Origin: Hypomyces perniciosus
Lineage: Eukaryota > Ascomycota > Sordariomycetes > Hypocreales > Hypocreaceae
NCBI GenBank assembly: GCA_008477525.1
Contig: SPDT01000001.1
Span: forward strand, 1,612,001 to 1,676,000
Direction of reading: 5' to 3'
Length of the DNA: 64,000 nucleotides
Notes under the pieces: generated by a model
Told to the model about the DNA's origin: nothing
What the model saw: only the letters and a program-made list of their open reading frames with translations
Database searches by the model: none
Shown here: one piece after another, positions 23,385-33,916 of the stretch
Layout: every line of letters starts with the position of its first letter
Position numbering within the stretch: the stretch's first letter is position 1
Translations under genes and position numbers: made by a program

Positions 23385-24557
23385 ATGAACTTTTCCCGCG
23401 TTGGTCCGAGACGTCGAAAATGTTTTGTTACCATCTTTCCAGCCATACTACTTGCCCTTTTGCTATGGAGTTTGTCCCGGACAGCAATTGGGCCGACATT
23501 ATTTTGGAGTCACAAACAGGATATTCCTATCACCGTGGTCGTGGCAGCTGTTAAGCGTGATAATTTGACCTTATTGGGCCAAGACTATGGTATCAGTCTG
23601 GGAGACAAACATATTGTCTATGTCGTTGACGATCCCAATGCAGCATACCACGTTCCGATGAACAAAGGCAACGAAGCGATGGTATATTTGTCTTTCCTCA
23701 TTGACAATTATAACTCGTTGCCGGAGTTGATGGTATTTATGCACGCTGGAAGGACATCTTGGCATAACAATGCCCTCTTTCACCTGGAATCTGCACCGAT
23801 GATTCGGCATCTGCGCAGATCATATATCCGCGAGAATGGTTTTGTAAATCTACTGTGTGACCAGAGCCGTCGCTGCACCAATGTCTTCCGTGCGACTGAT
23901 TCAGGGTACCCAGCATCCATCCTGACGCGGGAGCGAGTAGATCCCCAGGAAGACCCGGCGCATCAATATGCCAAGTTCCATACAATCTGGGGCGCAATAT
24001 TTCCAGGCCAGCCAATCCCGCCGACTTTGGGGACTGTTCCGGGAGCACAATTTTCTCTAACGCGCGAAACTGCCCAGAAAGTGCCGTTGGAGGAACTAAA
24101 ACGATTTCGCCAATGGATTATTGACGTTGACCTCGGTGCGAAAGAGGCAGGAGGTGTTTTTGAGCGTATATGGCATATGATCTTTCTGGGGACTTCACAT
24201 TCTGTTCTATGTCCAATACCTCATGAGTGTTACTGCTCGCTTTATGGGATTTGCTTTGGGTCCATAAGCTCGAATCCTGAGATCTTGATGGAGGAGACTA
24301 CGCAATCTGGCTATGACCTTCATGTCATGTCTGAGCGGCTGGATAGGATCCGACAGGTCCAACATCTGGATATCACTACATATACTGCTCGAGATAGTGA
24401 GCTAGAAAGCCTATCAAATGGTCAAATAGGCCCGGGTCTGGCAGGATTGTCCGACTACACTGTGACTTTGGAGAGGAATATCACAGAATTGACCCATCAA
24501 TTGGACGAATTAGTCAGAAGAGCGTCAATGCCTGACCAAACAGGGACTTACCACTAA
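23385..24557 (+). CDS. DUF3431 family type II membrane protein, 390 aa
   Basis: Single exon. I chose the ATG at 23385 (MNFSRVGPRRRKC); the frame is open further upstream but only from non-ATG codons. A basic N-terminus precedes one hydrophobic anchor (about residues 13-34). The body has the DUF3431 hallmark: VVVAAVKRDNLTLL, then PMNKGNEAMVYLSFLIDNY, LPELMVFMHAGRTSWHNN, and GFVNLLCD. Members are common in filamentous fungi and look like lumenal or extracellular glycosyltransferase-like proteins, but no activity is established. Other landmarks are FHTIWGAIF and GAQFSLTRE. The gene sits in an accessory island between two repeat copies. Confidence 0.85.
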   Translation: MNFSRVGPRRRKCFVTIFPAILLALLLWSLSRTAIGPTLFWSHKQDIPITVVVAAVKRDNLTLLGQDYGISLGDKHIVYVVDDPNAAYHVPMNKGNEAMVYLSFLIDNYNSLPELMVFMHAGRTSWHNNALFHLESAPMIRHLRRSYIRENGFVNLLCDQSRRCTNVFRATDSGYPASILTRERVDPQEDPAHQYAKFHTIWGAIFPGQPIPPTLGTVPGAQFSLTRETAQKVPLEELKRFRQWIIDVDLGAKEAGGVFERIWHMIFLGTSHSVLCPIPHECYCSLYGICFGSISSNPEILMEETTQSGYDLHVMSERLDRIRQVQHLDITTYTARDSELESLSNGQIGPGLAGLSDYTVTLERNITELTHQLDELVRRASMPDQTGTYH

Positions 24558-25258
24558 AGAGACCTGTTCAATGTCAAGAATTGTTTAGGGTCCAACAAAG
24601 CCGGTGGGCATAAAACGGTGGGAGACGCTCCGTTTTATTCATGGGTCATGTGACTCGACGGTATACAGAAACGGAATCATGTGACTTTCGCTGACATGCG
24701 ACAATTCGTTCTAGGAGAACCTCATTATTGTCTCAACGCCGTAAGGGCCGGGGCGCTGAATCTTTAGTTTGTTGCTTTACGATTGGTTTGCTCTGTTATC
24801 ATATTATGATTTTTAAATATTAGGCGATATCAGTGCTCCAACTCTGTTGTCAATAAGATATCCATAACTGGTATATGTAATTATCGCCATCAAGCCCATC
24901 TCACCTCGGCAGAAGCGCATCTTCCGAAGATCGGATGCAAACATATGCCCAAGACCTGAGTACAGTATATAAATGTCGCTATGCTACTTGCAATCCTTCA
25001 ACTCCACAGTAAATGCTCAGGTACCACCCAAGGAAGTCGTTAGTTGTCGGTCAAATGATGCAATCCGTGAAATTGGCAGGTTCACGTGATCGTTTCCGAG
25101 TGCTCATATCCTCATGTTGTTCCTAAAGAACGAAACTTCTCTCCCACCACCCGTCATCACCAAACTTGAGACTCTCCATCATAAGCATTAGCTTTTTCTC
25201 GCAAGAAATTCTCAAAAATCCTAATTCCCAAGTATTTTCCTTGCCCGGATAAAAAAAA
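24558..25258. other. Intergenic region
   Basis: 3' end of the DUF3431 gene and promoter of the thioredoxin-like gene. A 9-A tract lies immediately before the latter's ATG. No coding frame supported. Confidence 0.5.
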
Positions 25259-25665
25259 ATGCCTCTCATTGACGCTGATTCCCCGCCCTCAACCACCGAC
25301 GCTCACTACGTCGTTTACTTTGCCTCTGGTGAGCCATCTTGGTGTCCTGATTGCCGAGACGCAGTTCCGGCTCTTCAGAGTGTCTTTGGAGCAGAGTCCG
25401 CACCCACAGCATATATCGTCCGCGTGGGTTCAGTCTCGGAGTGGAAGGGCAACCAGAAGAACAAGTACCGCAATGAGCCTTATAACATCCAGGGCGTTCC
25501 GACGGTTGTGAGGATAGAAAACGTAAGCTGGAAGAATCCATTCTTCTTCCCTTTACGTTTTACTGTTGTGCAGTCTAACATTCTCTTCACCAGGGCAAGG
25601 AGATTGCACGTCTCGGAGACATTGAGAGCCAGAATGAATCAGCTCTAAGAAAGCTGATTGCATGA
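25259..25665 (+). CDS. Thioredoxin-like (TXNDC17/DUF953) protein, 111 aa
   Basis: Exon 1 (25259-25522) and exon 2 (25594-25665) join in phase at AAC|GTAAGC and CACCAG|GGC, ending ESALRKLIA. The short thioredoxin fold carries WCPDC (Cys about 34 and 37), the exact active-site motif of the TXNDC17/TRP14 family, after a YVVYFASGEPSWCPDC strand. YNIQGVPTVVRIEN holds the conserved cis-Pro (GVPT). Relatives are cytosolic disulfide reductases. The length (111 aa) is close to the family norm of about 120. It lies in the accessory island but looks intact and conserved. Confidence 0.9.
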
Positions 25666-26522
25666 GGCGGGATCCCATCAATGGTCGAGTTGCAATGTTA
25701 TCACAAGTATTGCCCTAAGGATAAGCGCTCCATTAGGTAGTTGTCTAATGGAAAATACCTCTTCATCATTCTCAGTGACAGGGCTTACATCTTCCTCTCT
25801 CTCACGGCTTCTCTCTTGTCTTGCTTGGTTGATGGTGTCATTCTCTCCCTCTTAGGCCACTGGATTGTCAAGCTCTTTTCTTATCCATAGCCTTGACACC
25901 AGGAGCCAGGTTATTTTGTTACATACATTTGTTAAGACACATTCATCGTCACCCAACCCTAGTTGCGTTCTTTTTTACGTCTAGTCTTCCCGTCCCGTTG
26001 ACGACCCAACGTAGCACAAGCTGATCAAAGAGGTACTGGCACGCGCAGCAACATCGTGTTATGACTCTCTCATCTCCACCCGCCATTGTGGACCACGAAG
26101 CCTTTTGAATGAGAGTTACTGAGACTATTTGGGATAATGCAATCCTCGGAGAGTACTGACAAGCCCAAAGATTGCGAGTGTGATGAGAATAACTGGAGCG
26201 ACTTGGGGGGAAATTGTCCACGTCCTCTGGACACCAGCCACGGATGTCATATTTGGACATCTACTCTCAATAATCAACCCGCAGCATATCGAGGATACAA
26301 TGGGCCACGATGGCTGGTTTAACTACGCCGACGTTGATGCCGACGAGCCCCGACGCCCCTCAAAGTCTTGCCACAACTTTCGACAGCCAAATCACCGCAT
26401 ACCAGACGAACCTAGGAGCTTTCAACCAACACCTAGGAAGGAATTGGCTGAACCTCGTCTTATCAAAGAGACGTTGGTACCGACCCTTTTCATGGCCATA
26501 TATTACTAAAACATGAACTAAT
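25666..26522. other. Intergenic region, possibly with decayed coding sequence
   Basis: No intact gene. Several 60-110 codon frames (26137-26516) overlap one another. One, at 26310-26516 (MAGLTTPTLMPTS...), could be the decayed 5' part of the kinase-like pseudogene that follows, but I cannot prove continuity. Confidence 0.4.
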
Positions 26523-27106
26523 ATGTTATTATTCGATTTGGTTAACTATCCTCATGTTCGGCGACTTCATACACGAGATCCTATAATTGCCCGCTCAATC
26601 AGTCTGCTAACCGATCTGCTTCCTCTTTCTATGGGCCTTTGGATACAATCAGTCTTTCCGGAATGTTTTTTACCTCCCACCATTATGCTGAAAAGTGAAA
26701 AAGAAGGACACCAGCAACGATTCAATACCGAAGTGAAGGCCTACGAACATCTCAAGCCCCTTCAAGGCACCATCGTTTTTGTACATTGAAGCATAGCACA
26801 TTACAGTCGACAGAGATGTTTGGTGTTGCAGGATATCGGCAGCGTATCACTTCTAGAACCCACGGGCTTGACATTGGATATCCAAAAGTTATCACGACTA
26901 CTACAGGATTGCCATTAAAAGCTCCATACTTATGGGGTGCATCAGGGAGACCCTCAACTTGGTAACTTCCCACTTGTCGGTAATATACTCAAGGCTAGAC
27001 ACTTTGAAATGGTTACATTTAACCTGCTTGCTGATAAGAGAGCTTTCTTTATGACGACAAACGTCGAATTGCTCATAACGAAATATTGAGACTTGCGAAA
27101 AGAATA
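26523..27106 (+). pseudogene. Decayed kinase-like gene
   Basis: One reading frame keeps recognisable fungal kinase-like sequence: LPPTIMLKSEKEGHQQRFNT then EVKAYEHLKPLQGT; LVLQDIGSVSLLEPTGLTLD; KLSRLLQDCH; KLHTYGVHQGDPQLGNF; and HFEMVTFNLLADKRAFFM. It is interrupted in frame by TGA at 26787-26789 and TAA at about 26917, both reachable by single C-to-T type changes as expected from repeat-induced point mutation. HQGDPQLGNF corresponds to the catalytic loop (H-x-D-x4-N), with G-D-P-x-L-x-N retained. No function is expected now. The pseudogene ends before a dispersed repeat copy. Confidence 0.65.
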
Positions 27107-27525
27107 GGGTGCAAAAGAGGAAATCTAGAGGTGGTTTGAACTCTGTGCGAAATTTATGAGTGGAGATATTAGAAATATAACACTATTTAACCCTACTCTC
27201 TGGCAGTGTAAATTGGAGAGAAACCAACAGTTGACTGACGAGAATGAGTCTCCAAGAAATGCCCATAGGACAAGTCTATATGAATACAATTTTATAGGTA
27301 GCAACGGGCTGTGCGAATCACTTATTCAGCATCATGTCAAGGAGTGGCTTAAATATAGTCTTCCACTCTCTGTGTCCCCGAACTCTCTCTTCTCTCTTCA
27401 GAACATTACACCAGCAACAACTATCCCAGCTGATGCAATTTCGGCGGAAGCTGAAGTCGCAAGAAAAAAAAGTCGTCATAAATTTCTCACTCTATCAACA
27501 GTTAAAGGGCTCATAGGTGGATTGT

Positions 27526-27760
27526 AAATGATTGAATTCGACACTCTTGCTGACCCCAAGTTAGGTGGAGAAAGCTGCTGCTTAAATACACGAAAACCAG
27601 CTAATAATTGACCTTAACTATCCGGGTTCCTGACCAGATAATCTATTCGTCATTGGTATCGTCATCGATTTACGGATCTGACTGTCGTTGCTAGTTGTGG
27701 CTTGGAATGAAGGAATGTGCCGTGATGTGGTTCCATTACTGATTTTGACACTCTCTATTT
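27526..27760. repeat. Dispersed repeat, copy B (partner at 21537-21790)
   Basis: Second copy of the repeat described at 21537-21790, in the same orientation. It directly follows a 123-codon plus-strand frame (27156-27527) with no recognised domain that may itself be decayed coding sequence. Confidence 0.7.
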
Positions 27761-29278
27761 CGAGAAATTGAGAGACAAGACTTGGACGGTAATGACTTTC
27801 GCACACAGTCAGGCGCGACAAACCCTGTATGCCCCTGTATTTGTGACTATGGCTTGACAATCTGTACTTCTATCTACATATATTAGCAGACCCATGAGGG
27901 GTATTGTGTCCTGGTCTCGTCTTGCATAATTATGCCCTTATGACCGAGTTCTTACCACTCTGACCGGATGTCTTCACATGCAGCCATTGTTGCGTAAAGC
28001 GGATCGCATAGTCAGCACATTCATTTCACTATACGGGTCGAAAGGCACCTGAATTCCGGCTCTATTCCTCTCTCCTGTCCATTTTTTTTAGAACGATGAT
28101 CCCGTATCTCTAATAGTTTCCTCGCCAGCCACTTTATAGTGTATCTGGAACGCGTCGCGTTCCTCTGTTCTATATCGTTAGCTCCTCCTCGAGTTCTACA
28201 TTGCAATTTCCTGTATTTCCATTTTAACAGAGTTTTCTATCTCGTCCGCACTATCCGACAGCCATAGTGCTTATCAAGATGCTTATAAAGCAGCTTATCA
28301 AGAGAAAAGACTGCTCCTTGCTAATCTGCTAAGTCCGAAACTCCCGGAACCTGACCTCCTGGGAGCTTGAGCTCTGTCTGATCCTCTCGGCCATCGGCCG
28401 GCTTGCGGCTCAGTAACTAAGTACAATGTAGCTAGGGAAATGAAGAGAAGACCGGCTAGTGGGGGCGAAGAAGAAAAGAAGGATGCTACCTATATTAAGA
28501 ACGAGCCACTAATAAGGCTGATAATCCAAGTGGTCTAAACACTCCTGCGAGAACTCTTGAACTAGGAACGGAGCCCCCCTTTTTTTAATCAGACTACGGA
28601 GTAGAACTCCGTGGCCCGATTCTAATAAGGCTAGTCCATGTAGTAAGACAAAGTAATCTCAGCATATTTTGCAATACGCGTATCTCTTGACTCCTGGTAC
28701 TAGTAGTGGTAACTATGTGATGTCATGAATAGATGCTGTGCTCGTTTATACGCAGTACACAGCTCCATCAACAAAAGCAAGGAAACACCGCTGATCCTAT
28801 CACTTCAAAACTCCAATTCCACGGGGGGTTTTCCTACAAATACGAACTGGGTAAGGATCTCTATGCTTGAACCAAAGGGAAAGGCCGGTATTGTCAGCCA
28901 TTAGCGGGTTTTTTGCGGCCGTTCGCACAAGCCTCATGGACAGTGACTGGGATTGTCACTCTCAGACATCACTAACGCAGGGCAAGAGGCAATCTTTTAC
29001 TTGTTTCATCCGACCGAATCCTACCGATGGACCGCCAATGGGCATTGAGGTCTGAATCACACCCCACAAGGATTGCAGGGTGTGGTGAGACTTTTTGTGC
29101 AGTACGAACTCGAACTCTACTCCTCGCACGGACTTCATGCCGATTAAACTGGGGAACAGAAAGGAAAGCATTCAGTCGCATCAGTGAAAACCCCATCATG
29201 GCCCCATTCTTAACATCAAGATGAACTCCGTGGTATCTCAGTGTTTTCTTTTGTTTGTTCGTTTTATAGGACCAGAGG
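27761..29278. other. Gene-poor region with a decayed coding remnant
   Basis: At 28256-28555 one plus-strand frame gives protein-like sequence (AYQDAYKAAYQEKRLLLANL, then KLPEPDLLGA) with two in-frame stops. It is helical and charged, possibly a transposon or gag-like remnant. TACGGAGTA lies at 28595-28603. The last 400 bp should include the multicopper oxidase promoter. Confidence 0.4.
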
Positions 29279-31144
29279 ATGCATTGGCTTCGGGCGTGTC
29301 TTTTGCTTTGGTCGTTTGTGCCTGGCATAGTGGCCCTCAAACCCCATGTTCACGATGAGTGCTTTACGCCAGACCAGGTGCTTCATGTCACGAGGAAGGA
29401 CATAAGCGTTGGTGGCATTCACAGGTATACCACCTTGGTCAACAACTCGCTGCCGGGTCCTGAGCTCCGTATCCCCGAGGGAAAAGTCGTTTGGATCCGA
29501 GTCTACAATGACATGACCGATGCCAATCTCACCATAGTATGTCATGATGAAAGATCATTAACACGTCCTAGGTGATGGCTGACACGGAATCTCAAGCATT
29601 GGCATGGCCTCGCACAGGCGGCATCTCCATTCTCAGATGGAACACCTTTGGCGGGCCAGTGGCCGATTCCTCCACAGCACTACTTCGATTATGAGTTGAA
29701 GACCGAGAAGGGAACTGCAGGCACCTACTTCTACCATTCGCACGTTGACTTTCAGTCAAGCACAGCAAGTGGCCCGCTGATAGTAGAAGACCCTGGCCAG
29801 GCACCGTACCGGACGGATGGCGAAAGGATTATCCATATCCAAGAGCTGTGGAACAAAACTGACAAGCAAATCACCAACGGTTTATCGGCTACTCCACTCC
29901 AATGGTCTGGCGAGACAGGAGGCTGGCTCATCAATGGGAATACCATCTCCAACTATGACATTGTCGACCCCTCCTCAGCAAAGCTGTCCGTCATCGACGT
30001 CGAGCCGGGGAAACACTACAGGTTCAGATTCATTGCAGCGACTGCATTGTCGTATGCCTCGTTCGGCTTCGAGAACCACACAAATCTCGAGATAATTGAG
30101 GCAGACGGCAGCTACACCAAGCCTCTCACCACTCCCTTGCTCCAGATGGGTGCCGGCCAACGCTTCAGCACGCTCTTCGAGACCAAGACTTGCCTTGAGC
30201 TCAAGAGGCTTGGCAAGCTCGATTTTTACATGCAAATCGAAAGCCGCGAGCGTCCCACCGTCGTCACCAACTATGCCGTCCTTCGATACCGCAACACATG
30301 CAACTTAAAAGGCGACCATCTTCGCGTGTCGACAACTGCCAAACCCAAGACGGCCCCCATTACACTTCCTCCAACGATTGATGGCTTCCTCGACTATAAA
30401 CTAGAGCCCTTGTTTCCAAATGACTTCCCTTCCGCCAACGAGGTCACACGTCGAGTCTTCATCAGCGTACAGGCAGTTGGCGACAAATGGCTCCTGTGGA
30501 TGAATAACAACGTCTCTTGGACAGATGATGCCAGCGACCCTCTTCCGCATGTGACCCCATCTGAGCCATATCTTGTATCTCTGTACAAGAACGAAACCAA
30601 ATACCTCCCAGACTACAAAGCCGCTGTCGCAAACGGCGGTCTCGATCCCAAAACCAAGACATACCCCGCCAAGCTTGGAGAGGTCATTGAAATCGTCATC
30701 CAACAGATCGGCGGACGCGGAACAGCCAGTGGTTCTCTGGACACTCACCCCTGGCACGCCCACGGCAAGCACGTCTATGACATTGGCGGCGGCTCAGGTG
30801 CCTATGACCCTAAAGCTGTCGAGGCGCGTCTCCATGGGACGAAGCCCGTGCAGAGGGACACCACGATGCTGTTCAGATACAACACGTCGGCTAAGCCGGA
30901 GGAGAAGCAGGGCTGGCGTGCGTGGCGGCTGCGGGTACAGGATGCCGGTGTGTGGATGATCCACTGCCACACACTGCATCATATGATTATGGGCATGCAG
31001 ACAGTTTGGGTCTTTGGTGATGCGGCAGATATCTTGAAGGTTGGGAGGCTGGAGGTGTCGGGCTATTTGGAGTATGGGGGGAATGTGAATGGAAATATCA
31101 CACACCATCCAAGTGTGTTGCATTTCGCCGAGCTGAACAACTAG
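29279..31144 (+). CDS. Secreted multicopper oxidase (ascorbate oxidase/laccase-like), 601 aa
   Basis: Exon 1 (29279-29536) and exon 2 (29597-31144) join in phase across a 60-nt intron (GTATGT..CTCAAG). Signal peptide MHWLRACLLLWSFVPGIVA. All four copper motifs are present: HWHGL (residues 87-91), YHSH (132-135), HPWHAHGKH (about 467-475) and HCHTLHHMIMGM (542-553), the last with the type 1 copper Cys and an axial Met. Three cupredoxin domains are implied by length and motif spacing. It should oxidise phenolics, ascorbate or similar reductants with reduction of oxygen to water, outside the cell. HWHGLAQ and HSHVDFQ resemble the fungal ascorbate-oxidase-like branch more than classic laccases. 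Several N-glycosylation sequons (NNS, NLT, NNV, NET). Confidence 0.93.
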
Positions 31145-32194
31145 ATCACTGCAAGCAAGATAGGGCATAGACAGATCTTTCATTTATTTTCATATGACAT
31201 AGATGAGCTTGGATATGAATAGATTCCTTTCACTTCCATGGCTTCCATGCGAGTTATGTAAGTGCCTGTAGCCTTGAAGGAGAAGCAAAGCCTCCAATGT
31301 TTGACAACTTGGATCTTCGAAGTATCCACACCTGTTGCTTCTTGAGAGAATACGAGGGGGCGTAAACCTAGTCCAGCAGGATGCGGAATTGTGGTTCTGA
31401 GCTGCCGCAAATACGAGACCAGTTGAGCTCTCTATTGTTGCTTCTCATCTCACTTATGGAAGAACAATATGTGTAGTTGACTCCTCATCTAAGAGCTAAT
31501 GCAAACGGGTTCCATAACCGCAAGAAAACGGCCCGTCTCACAAACTCGGCTCTTCTGATAAGACACATCGGTATAATAAACGGAAAGGTTGCCTTCGAGA
31601 CGGCGGAAATGCAACGCTGCAGTTGAAGACCAAGCGGAGATTAGTAATTGTGGATTTATCCGGCCGGTCGGCATTGAGATTTGCAGTTTGCAGAAGTTTC
31701 AGTTTCACATGCCGTGAGGCTCTGGCAACTTACGAGGTGCCGAGCCGTAACCTTACACGAGCTTATGATAGAGACTCGGAGATTTCTGCATTAGTTGTAA
31801 TATGGGATGTAACTTCGCTCATGGCACTAATACCAGTTTTTTCAAGTTAGTGGATTGAACCCGAGTCCAAGTTAGTGGTAGCCATTGGATAATATTAGTC
31901 TCATATAATCTTGACTCTTGGACCAAGGACCGGACACGGAACTCAGGAAGCCTGGACAAGTTAAAGAACGGAGGAGGGCATATGACCATGGCTCATAACA
32001 TCAAACACATACATATGATATGGCGAGCGAAACGTCAGATGCGTCGCGGCGTGAACGGAGAGCGCTTTGGCTCAATTTTTTGTTTTTCCTCATAAGCCTC
32101 ATGGCTGGCTATCTCCAGGGTGCATAAGGCCCCAAAAAAGAAAACATCAAATCCGAGACTCCAGTCCACATGCCATTTTCCCTCCTCACCCAAA
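31145..32194. other. Intergenic region between convergent genes
   Basis: 3' ends of the multicopper oxidase and eS4 genes. About 1 kb with only short unsupported frames. Confidence 0.55.
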
Positions 32195-33223
32195 TTAGTT
32201 CTGAGCACGCCGGCGGTCACGCTCCTCAGCGATGGTGAGCTTGACACCCTTGCCCTTGGGCAGAGAGATCCAGGGCTTCTCCTGGCCGATGACGAAAACG
32301 TTGCTCTCTCGGGTGGCGAAGGTGTTGTCAATAGCGTCCTTGATGTGGACGATGTTGAAGCCACCGTCGTGGCGCTCACGGTGGGTGATGACACCGACAC
32401 GACCCATGTTACGACCACCGGTAACCATGGCAATGGCGCCAGTGTCGAACTTGATGAAGTCAGTGACCTTGCCGGTGGCAAGGTCGATCTTGACAGTGTC
32501 GTTGACCTTGATCAGGGGGTCAGGGTAGCGGATACTGTAGATACAGAGTTAGCACCAGCGGGTAGGGGTAGGGAACATACAGCCGTCAAATAAAGCTCCA
32601 TTGTCATCGGGTGATTCGAATCGACCAAAGCTTGATCCAACGGCTGAATGATGTCTGACAGAACTCACGTTCTCGCATCGTGCGTGACCAAGAATGGGAT
32701 TCCACCACGACCAAGCTGAACACGCTTGACCTTGCCCAGCTTGTACTCGGCCTCCTCGGCCTGGATTCGGTGGACGGTGAAGCGGCCCTTGGTGTCGTAG
32801 ATCAGGCGGAAGTTCTCGCCAGTCTTCTCGATGGTGATGACGTCCATGAAGCCAGCGGGGTAGGTGATGTCGGTGCGGACCTTGCCATCGACCTTGACCA
32901 GACGCTGCATCAGGATGGCCTTGGTCTCGCGGTAGTTGAGCGCATACTTGAGGCGGTTGCGGACGAAGACGATCAGGGGCATGCAGTCGCGCAGCTTGTG
33001 AGGACCGGCCGAGGGCTTAGGGGCATAGAGACCGGACAGCTTGTCCAGCAGCCAGTGCGAGGGGGCGCTAAGGCGCTTCTGGTGCTTCTTGCTGCGAAGA
33101 AGTCAGCGATTGTGCCTCTATCAGCGCGGATGAGAAGGCGGCAGCGATATAGAGCGCTCCTCCACATCTCAGGGGGGCTCAATCGTCTTCAGCATTTCCA
33201 TATACTCACATTCCTCGGGCCAT
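32195..33223 (-). CDS. RPS4: Cytosolic ribosomal protein eS4 (40S S4), 258 aa
   Basis: Three exons (33223-33210, 33091-32669, 32534-32195) join in phase. Exon 1 encodes only MARG plus two bases, the early-intron layout common in fungal ribosomal protein genes. The protein starts [20 protein letters not shown], then [20 protein letters not shown] (S4-like RNA-binding region), the central eS4 domain with [15 protein letters not shown], and a KOW-type segment [20 protein letters not shown]; it ends [10 protein letters not shown]. It is a structural component of the small ribosomal subunit. Length is close to the eukaryotic norm of about 261. Introns are 118 and 134 nt, long for this window. Confidence 0.97.
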
Positions 33224-33314
33224 GGTGACGACTGGCTGTTTTGTCGGCGGTGATGAGGAAGAGGAAGAATGGGTCGTTCAGGCGTGGAGTAGTTGTGAAG
33301 TGCTCGGCCAGCAC

Positions 33315-33361
33315 TTTTTTTTTTTTTCGTGAGCGCTAACTGGGGGGCTTGCATGCCCTAA
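33315..33361 (-). promoter_or_regulatory. Probable RPS4 promoter elements: poly(dA:dT) tract and TTAGGG core
   Basis: A 13-nt T run (33315-33327 on the plus strand; poly-A on the gene strand) lies 92 bp upstream of the ATG, and CCCTAA (33356-33361; TTAGGG on the gene strand) lies 133 bp upstream. Poly(dA:dT) tracts and TTAGGG-type Tbf1 sites are known features of ribosomal protein promoters in several ascomycetes. A single 6-mer is weak evidence. Confidence 0.4.
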
Positions 33362-33916
33362 AGCCAAAGCGATGGGCACACCAAGGAATTTTTTTCGGGT
33401 GATCACGTGACTCTACCGATTGAGGACGGATGATGTCACGGCATTACTTTTCACCGAGAGAGTGACAACTTGATGTATGTACTCCGTGAAGTGCCAAATT
33501 TCCATCAGCATGTAGTAATACATATTATCAGCACCTGGTGTAAAGAGTTCGATGTGATCAAGACTTTCATTCGTCCAATTGTAGTAGTAGTATTCATACA
33601 TTCATTAACAACATGACTATGGGTATATGATCCACGCTAATCCCCTGTAGAGTGAGCTTGAGCAGCGATGCTCTTAGTTTTTGCAACCCCCCAAATATTA
33701 ACAAACATCCCCCAAAGAAATTCATACAACGGTAGAGCAACCATTATAAACATGCTCTAAGCAATACAAACAACGCGAGAAGAATGTATTACAAACCCAG
33801 AAACAGCTGACGTGCAGTTATGGGTAAAAAGTGTCGGTCCTATGTATCACGCGCAAACCACTCATTAAAGGCTCATGCCAGCTCCGAGAGTCTGTGCTGA
33901 AGGCTCTCATGCCATA
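33362..33916. other. Intergenic region
   Basis: Upstream sequence of RPS4 and the 3' side of the Myb gene. Includes TACTCCGTG at about 33479, one base off the dispersed 9-mer. No coding frame. Confidence 0.5.
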
